Of a stretch of 19,896 nucleotides of DNA, positions 12,672 to 19,896 are shown piece by piece (position 1 is the first letter of the stretch; every line of letters begins with the position of its first letter). The notes under the pieces are model-generated. The model did no database searches. It was given only the letters and a program-made list of their open reading frames with translations, and was not told where the DNA came from. A program made the position numbers and the translations under genes. The stretch is from Conidiobolus incongruus B7586 (Eukaryota > Entomophthoromycota > Entomophthoromycetes > Entomophthorales > Conidiobolaceae): the NCBI GenBank assembly GCA_000697335.1, contig JNEM01007038.1, positions 1 to 19,896 of the forward strand, in the 5' to 3' direction.

Positions 12672-13851
12672 GTAGCAATTCAGAACCTCACTCTGCCTCT
12701 ATTCAATTATACAATCATACAATATTTTCAGAAAGAGGCACTCAATCCCCTCTTTCGAGTGCATTAGCTGATTTATTAAATAATATTCACTCTCGCTCTC
12801 TGGAAGCTGGTTATACTAGTAGACAATTGCGAAGAAGAAGTCGCATTAATCCTTTGAATCATAATAGTCCACATAGTAGTCATAGGAGACAAACCCAGAT
12901 ACCCGATAACAGAACCATTTCTATAATTAAAAATTTCTCCAACGAGTCTACTACTGTTAACGGTGAATTTCCTTTACATTTTGATATTGTTAAATCCGAC
13001 GGTGGCGATTACAAGTAAGTGTTTTATAAATATAATTTTAACAATAATTTTGAACGTTAATTTTCTAGTTATGGTTGCTCAATTCCTAATATATTACATA
13101 ATGATGATTATGTCTACTGGTATATATACATTCGAGTTATATAATAATAATTTGACCAACATTTTATTTAGTTCTATTAAAAGCGAAAATATTAATATAG
13201 TACTAAAATTTAACTCCGGAAATAGCGGAGTAATGGACCACTCCTGTGTTATTACTGGAGTAACAGTTAAATCTCCTTCTAATAACAACTATACAGCTCC
13301 TTGTAAATTTAGATTCAAATCAAATTTTACATTTTACTAATTTCCATTTAGGTACCGATTGTCTATTATTTATTTCACACCATAATATATCTTTAGAGGG
13401 TAATTTATAGTTACTATTTATTTGCTTATTTCAAAAGTATTCAACTCATTTTTACATTTATAGATATGAGACTTTATGATAACTTTACTCTACAAGACTA
13501 TAACCGCTGTAAAGAACAACCAGATAAATTCCCATGGCCTAACTCTTCCCTTATTCCAGATCATTACTTTCAGCTCACTCTCAACACAAACTATTACCAA
13601 ACTGCCAAACTTAACCATAGGTAATCTTTCTATTAATTTCTTTCTATTATATACTAATTTGAATTGATCCTTTAGATCCTGTCGATACGTTGGACTTAAA
13701 TTACTAAGATCTGCTGGGACATCAGCTAATATTGACTTTCAGTATATCTGTCTAATGGGTAAATAAATCATCCTTTTTCGATCAAGTTGATAATTAATTA
13801 TTTTTAGGTTATACCGGAGCCAGAAGTTTTGCTCATGGTCAACTGATATAA
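12584..13851 (+). CDS. Asn-tract protein, beta-rich C-terminal half, family unknown
   Basis: Seven exons give 314 residues: 12584-13014, 13069-13119, 13172-13302, 13352-13399, 13464-13620, 13676-13758, 13808-13851. Splice sites are good; two introns carry a perfect TACTAAT. Residues 9-29 are 21 Asn, all AAT. A Ser-rich region follows, then a basic cluster RQLRRRSR (80-87). From about residue 125 the protein looks like a conserved globular domain rich in short hydrophobic strands, with blocks such as YTAPC and, near the end, RYVGLKLLRS, IDFQYICLMGY and GARSF. That pattern resembles galactose-binding-like (discoidin/SUN-type) beta-sandwiches, but this is inference by eye and no function is claimed. 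No signal peptide or membrane segment is seen. ATG 12584 is the first in-frame ATG, with A at -3. Confidence 0.78.
12608..12670 (+). repeat. (AAT)21 trinucleotide repeat, coding polyasparagine
   Basis: Twenty-one perfect AAT units in frame, flanked by AGC and AGT serine codons. The codons are all identical, which suggests expansion by replication slippage rather than selection for asparagine with mixed codons. Confidence 0.95.
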
Positions 13852-14192
13852 AGCTATACCAATTGATTTAAACTCCACTATTGTATTCTTAATTAGACTT
13901 TATTTTATCCAATCCACCCATGAAAATATTTGGTCGAATCATCTAACTAACCCGGTATCTCATTTATATATTCATTTCAATCTCTTTTGATAAGGTTGAT
14001 TATGTTTCGTTTTAAGGATAATCATAACAAGTATACTAATTATATGGTATCATGAGTATAAAATTCTAAGACATTTGGTTTAAATTTAATTTTTTTTAAA
14101 TAACAATTTAAACTCACTCTTTTTATACTCAATAAAACCCTCTTTTTCATATTTACTTACCTTTAGCAATTCACATTCACTTTACTCATATT

Positions 14193-14241
14193 CATAACAT
14201 TATTTAATGTACTATTCATAGTATAGTTAATGAATGTTATG
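14193..14241. repeat. 49-nt two-tier palindrome (hairpin)
   Basis: Outer arms CATAACATTATTTAA (14193-14207) and TTAATGAATGTTATG (14227-14241) pair at 13 of 15 positions, the first nine without a break. Inside them TACTAT (14210-14215) and ATAGTA (14218-14223) pair perfectly around a TC loop. It lies in a convergent spacer. Confidence 0.7.
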
Positions 14242-15162
14242 TTATTTTTATTTTATAGATTGAACAAAAGCTTATCAGACCATATTTTCAATTTGTTTAA
14301 TTAAACTTGTTAAATTAATTTTATTAACAAACCTTAAATAATTTAGATTAAATTTTAAAGATCAAAAAATGCAGTTTTGTCAATGTTACTTTTAATCATG
14401 ATTGGACAAAATGTTCTTCCGATCGTTAATTAACATTAAATTATTCTTATCCCTGTATTTAAAATTTTATTATAAACATTCTCGCTTTCAAAATAATTAC
14501 TTTCAATACATTCTATTTAATTTATGATAATAGGACCTGCTTCATATGCATATCTAAGTTTTCATAAAATGATTGTGATTAATATTAATGCTTGATTACA
14601 TTACTAGTAATGCTAACAAATATTTCATTTAAATATATATTCAACTGAAAATATTCTTATTTGATGTGAGAATTATTTCAAATAATTATACATATTATTA
14701 CTCAGTATTATTTATAATATTGATTTTTTATTTCAGAAAAATTCAATGAGTATTTGAATGTCTAATACTAAATTGTCAAGTTTGGAATTTAAAAATAATT
14801 ACTAAATTTATGAAAAAATTATGATATTACAATCCCATATAGTAAAATTTAATTAAGCAATCTCAGTTGATATGTTAATTATAAATTATAAATTATTTTC
14901 TCAATTGATATTAAATAAATAATGAAAACATTTCTGTGCTAAAGAATTGCAAATAATTTTACTCAAATAATCTCATTAAATACAATTAGCATTCAGCTTT
15001 CATTTCTGATTTATCACAATTGTGTTGAAAAAATATACGTGACTTGGAAAATTTTGAATTAGGAGACTTACAAGGTATATTTTAACATAAATTACAAATT
15101 TTATCAACATATGTATATATATCATAAAAAATGAAAAATATACCAAAATATTAGAATCATAT

Positions 15163-15229
15163 TATGGAGTATTAGATTTTATGAGATATTATTTTTAATA
15201 ATGACAAAAATTGGATATGGAGTATTAGA
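15163..15229. repeat. Pair of 14-bp direct repeats in SEC61A 3' region
   Basis: TATGGAGTATTAGA is repeated exactly at 15163-15176 and 15216-15229, 53 bases apart. The copies lie 23 to 89 bases beyond the SEC61A stop codon and would read TCTAATACTCCATA in the mRNA. Confidence 0.7.
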
Positions 15230-15251
15230 AAATTAATACAATTCAGTATTC

Positions 15252-16794
15252 CTATTGCATCATACCGGGCATACCTCCAGCTTCTTGTTGTTCACGAACA
15301 AACATTTCGAAATATTGGTAGATGATAGTAACGGCTAATAAGATACCAGTTCCTGAACCAATAGCACCCATTAAATCAGCAACAACTGATAATAAACCAA
15401 TAAGTAAACCACCAACAGTGGCAGCTTGAGGAATAACACGCTTCAAAACCTTATACATGGAGGTATCACGGTGACCAGCGATGACAGTTTGTTGATCTTT
15501 GAGTTGCTTGGCAACATCACGAGGAGAAGATCCAGAAACTTCAATCCAAGTACGAGAGAATAAGGCACAAGCACCCAACATGAAAGTAACATAGATGGAA
15601 AAATGGATGGGATCTTTGAAAACATCCATGATGCTGGAAGGAGGACTGAGATAATAGGCCAAACCAGAGATGGCAAATAATTGGTGAGTACCTTCTTTAA
15701 TTTCCCATACACCAAACATACGAACAAAGAAGTTATTGGGGAAACGAGTGTAAAGCATTTGAGAAACCATATACAAGTTAGAAGTGAGAGCAGATTGAAG
15801 CATAATGGGCATGTTGGAAGTGTAGAACAATTTGATAGGAAAGCTACCACGAGATCCACGCATACGAGCAGATTTGACAGGAATTTCAATACGAAAGCCT
15901 TGTAAGTAGATAACAAGAGCGAAAATGAAAGCGGTAGCTAACAAGTTAGTAATATTGGGTAAGTTGGAACGGAAGAAAGCTTCATAAAGAGCGGAGAACT
16001 TGTTTCTGCGAGTGAATAAAAGGTGGAATAAAGCAATGACAGCTCCTTCAAATTGAGCGCCTTTGCCAATGTTATAAGTGTTGGGACTGAAAGCTTTCCA
16101 GATAATGTTTTCACAAATGTTGGTGGCAATGAACAAGTTGATACCAGAACCCAAACCGTATCCCTTTTGGAGAAGTTCATCAAGTAAAATGACAATAATA
16201 CCAGCCATAGCCAATTGGAAGATCAAAAGTAAGCAGACACCCAGTCCTAAGTTAGAGGCAGGTCCAAAAGTACCAGAAACAACGGAAACAATAGCTTGAC
16301 CAAGAGTGAGAATAATGGCGAATACTGTAACTGGGTTAAGAAACTGGAAGAAAAAAAATTAAGATAAAATACTTACATTTTTGAGCAGCACCAAAAAGAG
16401 CACGATCTTCACGAACGCTGTAGTCGACCTCGAGCAAGTTAGCTCCAGAAAGCATTTGTAAAATCATACCAGAGGTAATAATAGGAGTAATACCAAGTTC
16501 CATTAGAGTACCACGATTGGAGGCAAGAATAACTCTCATCCAATAAAGAGGATCTGAGGAATCAGAAGACATAATACCGTATAAGGGGATTTGAGAACAT
16601 ACTAAGAAAATGAATAAAGTGATTGCTGTCCACAAGATCTTTTGGTTGAAAGGGATCTATTTAAGATTAATATTAGATTAGCAAAAGATGGGCTGAGAAT
16701 AATGAAGGCTAATGTGTACCTTGCGATCTGGAGAAGCAACTTCAGGAATGAAGGCCACAAAAGGGCGCATTAAATGTAGCGCTCTGAAAGTCAT
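15252..16794 (-). CDS. SEC61: SEC61 alpha, ER protein-translocation channel
   Basis: Three exons (16794-16720, 16656-16377, 16324-15252) give 475 residues, the usual length of the family. The protein is the ten-helix pore of the Sec61 translocon in the ER membrane, passing secretory chains and inserting membrane proteins with Sec61 beta and gamma. Hallmarks seen in order: N-terminal [17 protein letters not shown], the plug-region S-D-P-L-Y-W-M-R segment, [36 protein letters not shown] [29 protein letters not shown] of the cytosolic ribosome-binding loop, and [21 protein letters not shown]. Intron 2 ends in three competing AGs; only the last (16325) restores the usual A-Q-K-L-F-x-I-I. Codon use is richer in GC than neighbouring genes, as expected for high expression. 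Exon 1 codes only 25 residues. Confidence 0.97.
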
Positions 16795-16830
16795 GATTTA
16801 GTATATTTAGAGCAAATTAGGTTGGAAAGA

Positions 16831-16836
16831 CGGCCG
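16831..16836. promoter_or_regulatory. CGGCCG palindrome in SEC61A leader/promoter
   Basis: An all-GC palindrome 37-42 bases upstream of the SEC61A ATG stands out in such AT-rich DNA. Fungal Zn2Cys6 regulators bind paired CGG/CCG half-sites, so it may be an operator-like element or lie within the 5' untranslated leader. Function is inferred only. Confidence 0.3.
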
Positions 16837-16916
16837 AAAAAGACTTGCACCCAAAACAGTTTAAATATGATGACTGATGAATAAAATACAAATAGTGAAT
16901 GTGGTTTATGAATTGT

Positions 16917-16924
16917 CCAATCAG
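16917..16924 (+). promoter_or_regulatory. CCAAT box (NF-Y/HAP type) upstream of SEC61A
   Basis: CCAATCAG matches the core of the NF-Y/HAP complex site. It lies about 123-130 bases upstream of the minus-strand SEC61A start codon, a usual distance. The identical 8-mer is found upstream of BRE1. Confidence 0.45.
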
Positions 16925-18508
16925 CATAGATTTAGTATTAATTTATACAAAGCATTTACTCAGTCAAAATCCAATCCCAAAATCCTAATTCAGTCAAATT
17001 TCAAACTCACAATTCTGATTCTCGTGTTGTAAAATGATTGGAGAATAATTGACAACTACCCATTCACAGGCCCTAGACTAATCCATAATATAATGGTTTC
17101 ACTTAAATTCACGTCACAACAGTAATCTACACTAAATGAATTTTAAGCTCAAAAAAATATAATATACAAAATATATCTTATCGATCTCATTTTATTTATA
17201 AATTAGTCAGTAAATCGAGTTATAAATTTGATATCATTTTTGACTTATTATTAATATACTACTCTCGACTGAAAAGTGTCAATCAAATGGGTATAACGAG
17301 ATATGAAAGAATATCTAAGCAATGTGTGCAATCATTTGCATTTATATTATAACTCAAAAAATAATCAGGTTATATAGCTACTGGTATTTTAATAGGTCAA
17401 TATATTCATATAATGTCAAATAAATAATTTTATTAATAAATTATCCAAGCTTGATAATACAAAAAATAAGAATAAACAATGAAACAAGATTAATTATGGT
17501 TCAAATTTATTAATATTTAAACTTTGAAATGATTTTTCAATATCAAGACTAAAATACGGATTTTAAAGAATTCTAGTTTTAGTTAATTAAGCTTTAAAGA
17601 TAATAGTTAATAGATCGTATATTAATATCCATATTAAATAATTTTATCAGATCGATTATTCTCATTAATGAGAGAGATACAATAAACTATTATTTAACCC
17701 AAATTTGCAGGGTAAAGCAATCTACTATGATTTGCTATAAATTCAAAATTGAAAAAAATACAGTGAATCATATAATGAAAATATATATATTATAATTTGA
17801 TTGTTTATCAATTATGAATATAAAAATTTAAATTTTGATTCATTTTTATCAAGTTATTTTTCAAACTTTGTATACATCAATCAATTCTAAGGTATCCAAA
17901 ATCATAAAAATATTATAAAAATGAATAGCTAATGATATATTAATATATATCGATTTTTAATTATATTATAAAATATGTTGATATGTGTTATTTGGTAATA
18001 GAATATTTATATAGTATAAAATTCATTAATTATTATAAATAATAATTCATCAAAACATTTAATGAACTTAAAATATCCATCGAAGTATGCTTAAAACATG
18101 CAAGTAATTCATTAAAAGTTGATTATGTTTCTCAAATAAGAAAATATAGAACAATCACTTGATTCAAGATCAAAATTGCAAATAGCTGATGTTAAGAAAT
18201 TTATATTCTATGCTGAGAATTAAAATGGAATTTAAATACAAAAATTCAGATATATATTAGAAGAGTGTACTATAGATAATTGTTCTATATTAATGCTTAG
18301 ATTACAGTCCAATATATATTTCCTGGTATAAGTTACAGCGATGACATGAATAATTTAATCAAAAACTCAGCAATATAATCATTTAATAATTGAAAATTAT
18401 GACCACAATCCCATAAAAATTAATTGAAAATTCAAAATATAAATTCAATTTTGTAACAATTGATGAAAAGCATTACTTTCAATACCATATAAAATCCAGT
18501 AACATAAA

Positions 18509-18706
18509 ATGTCTCGCCCATTCAATCATTTTGCCGACCCCAATCCCAAGAAGAACGAAAACGAAAACTTCATCACCAGATTTATTCGTCAAGAAATTTT
18601 GGATCCCCAAACTTTCGCCGGAAACTTAAACGTCGCCTTTAACGTTGGCGTTTTTGGTGCTGCCGTTTACATTTTACAAAACTATGGCGATTTATTGGCA
18701 CTTTAA
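18509..18706 (+). CDS. TOM6: TOM6-type mitochondrial outer-membrane import subunit
   Basis: A single exon codes 65 residues. The first 35 are polar and charged (PKKNENEN, then FITRFIRQEILDP). Residues about 39-58 form one membrane segment containing N-V-G-V-F-G-A-A-V, followed by a short tail GDLLAL. This layout, a soluble N-terminus, a C-terminal anchor with an N-x-G/S-x-F-x-A-G/A-V core and an L-x-x-L-rich end, matches Tom6 of yeast and animals (LNLGLFAAGV in human TOMM6). Tom6 stabilises the TOM40 pore complex in the mitochondrial outer membrane. ATG 18509 has AAA immediately before it. The frame uses unusually GC-rich codons for the region, suggesting good expression. The sequence is short, so the family call rests mainly on the membrane segment. 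Confidence 0.82.
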   Translation: MSRPFNHFADPNPKKNENENFITRFIRQEILDPQTFAGNLNVAFNVGVFGAAVYILQNYGDLLAL

Positions 18707-19349
18707 TTTGGAGTATTTTTAATACTTAAATTTATTAACATATATAAAGTACAGAAATTTAACAAGATATTTTTGATTTATATATGGATTAGAAAATTCA
18801 CAATCTATACTTATATATCTATCACTTTTTAATACCCTTATATAGATAAACGCAAAGTGAATATCACAATTATCACTTAGTATTAATTATATATATCCAA
18901 GTGTTACAAACTTTTAAAGACTTAAAGGACAAATAATGCCAAAATCTATCATGTAGATAAACAAATTATATCAAAATTTAAGACTTATATTTTTATAAAT
19001 TATCAAACATTATGTCATTTATATCATTGTAATTTATTAAAAAATTCATTACAAACCACTATCGAGCAAACCATTAAGAGTTGATTATACTGTCTTAGTC
19101 TATACATAATGCAAAAATTCAAACCAGTCATTATTAACCACTTACTCTCTAATTTCAAAAATAAGCATCTATAATATAGAAATACATATTATAACGAACT
19201 CAAAACCAACAATTATGATTATTAATTCACTTTTATTTTCTTACAAAAAATATTCCCATAAAACAATTATTAAATTTTCAAATTATAAAATTACAATTCA
19301 GATATATGATTTTTATTTAAGATAATTTAAACTAATTGAATAAATAAAA
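18707..19349. other. AT-rich spacer between TOM6 and RBM22
   Basis: About 640 bases without a gene. A small hairpin AGTATT-TTT-AATACT lies at 18712-18726, six bases past the TOM6 stop and within its 3' untranslated region. The rest holds the RBM22/ECM2 promoter; no distinct element is seen. Confidence 0.55.
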
Positions 19350-19896
19350 ATGGCTAAAGTTGAAAATAATAAAATTCAATGGGAAACATCTGTAATACAA
19401 TATCAATAATTTATATAGATTTTTACTCAATTTAATGACTTTAGGAATTTCCAATTTTGTGTGAAACTTGCTTAGGTGAAAATCCCTATGTTAGAATGGT
19501 ATTAAATTATTTTTATATTTTCATTGGACAGCTTTGTAATAGTAAAATTATTTAAAATTTAGATTAAAGAACAATATGGAAATGAATGCAAAGTAAATAA
19601 ATTTAGTTTATCAAGTTGTTATTTATTCACTTTTATATAGATTTGTAATAGACCTTTTACTGTATTTCGTTGGAACCCAGGCTCAAACTCAAGGTTTAAG
19701 AAGACCGAAATTTGTACCACTTGCGCTAGAGTGAAAAATGTCTGCCAAACTTGTATTCTCGACCTTCAATTTAATTTACCAGTACAAGTCAGAGATACCG
19801 GTTTAGATGTTCAGTCCGCTGTTCCTAACTCTAACGTCAATAAAGAATATTATATTCAAAATGCTGAGAGAGCGGTAAGTCTTTTAATAGTTAATC
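19350..19896 (+). CDS. ECM2: Pre-mRNA splicing factor RBM22/ECM2 (SLT11), 5' part
   Basis: Four exons are seen (19350-19391, 19445-19498, 19563-19592, 19641-19874), coding the first 120 residues, all joined in phase 0. A fifth exon lies beyond the window, because GTAAGT starts an intron at 19875. The sequence follows RBM22 closely: [17 protein letters not shown], then [30 protein letters not shown] and [11 protein letters not shown]. Zinc-binding pairs are C20/C23, C41/C44, C67/C70 and C77/C80. In the family this zinc-rich N-terminus is followed by a CCCH finger and an RRM, absent here only because the window ends. RBM22/Ecm2 joins the spliceosome at activation and contacts U6 snRNA and the intron. 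Introns are 53, 64 and 48 nt. Confidence 0.95.

Larger units (their letters stand above)
13852..15251. other. Convergent spacer between Asn-rich gene and SEC61A
   Basis: 1.4 kb between two facing genes with no reading frame of note. It must hold both 3' ends. A pyrimidine-rich plus-strand stretch spans about 14110-14190 and is followed by an extended hairpin at 14193-14241. A 14-bp direct repeat, TATGGAGTATTAGA, occurs at 15163-15176 and 15216-15229, within the likely SEC61A 3' untranslated region. Confidence 0.55.
16795..18508. other. Divergent spacer between SEC61A and TOM6
   Basis: 1.7 kb with no recognisable gene; it should hold two divergent promoters. The SEC61A side (16795-17130) is the least AT-rich part and carries CGGCCG at 16831-16836, a CCAATCAG at 16917-16924 and the 9-bp direct repeat TCAGTCAAA at 16960-16968 and 16990-16998. 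On the TOM6 side, a CCAAT lies at 18309-18313, about 200 bases upstream of the start. The stretch 17150-18300 is featureless AT-rich sequence. Confidence 0.55.

Noticed and set aside
12469-12678. Minus-strand frame with a long polyleucine run
   Set aside because: It is the antisense reading of the (AAT)21 repeat; the rest of the frame is not protein-like.
15443-16299. Several sense and antisense open frames inside SEC61A
   Set aside because: They overlap the strongly conserved SEC61A coding sequence in other frames and come from its GC-richer codon use.
16868-16882. ATGATGA/CTGA sequence resembling box C and box D of a snoRNA
   Set aside because: The boxes are adjacent with no guide region or terminal stem; chance match in the SEC61A upstream region.
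17102-17147. Inverted repeat CTTAAATTCA / TGAATTTTAAG
   Set aside because: Short arms with a gap and a 25-base spacer; expected by chance in AT-rich DNA.

Overview
The window is AT-rich nuclear DNA from a eukaryote, most likely an early-diverging fungus. The evidence is about nine genes with full-length eukaryotic families, densely split by short spliceosomal introns (mostly 46-66 nt, GTAAGT/GTAATT donors, CTAAT-like branch sites, TAG acceptors), a TOM6-type mitochondrial import subunit, asparagine tracts coded by AAT, and very AT-rich spacers. All seven complete reading frames end in TAA or TAG and none needs a reassigned codon. I cannot place it to genus. I see no transposon, virus-like element, CRISPR array or operon, and this is ordinary housekeeping gene space.

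Layout: 1-1988 is spacer/promoter. 1989-5123 (+) is a BRE1-type histone H2B ubiquitin ligase (15 exons). It converges on 8895-5395 (-), an alanyl-tRNA synthetase with a mitochondrial presequence (16 exons). 9879-9197 (-) is a small acidic protein ending in an AT-hook and needing a 4-nt micro-exon. 10524-10452 (-) is tRNA-Val(UAC). 10729-11595 (+) is FCF2, a pre-rRNA processing factor. 12584-13851 (+) is an unidentified protein with 21 consecutive AAT codons and a conserved-looking beta-rich C-terminal half. 16794-15252 (-) is SEC61 alpha. 18509-18706 (+) is TOM6. 19350 to the window end (+) is the 5' part of RBM22/ECM2 (SLT11), a spliceosomal factor.

The genes serve separate core processes: chromatin (BRE1, perhaps the AT-hook protein), translation (AlaRS, tRNA-Val), ribosome assembly (FCF2), protein translocation (SEC61A, TOM6) and splicing (RBM22). 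They do not form a pathway cluster. Exon structures were worked out by hand from reading frame, splice consensus and family resemblance. The points most worth checking are the 4-nt micro-exon, a GC-AG intron, two long palindromes, and the two unidentified proteins. No new biological system was found.
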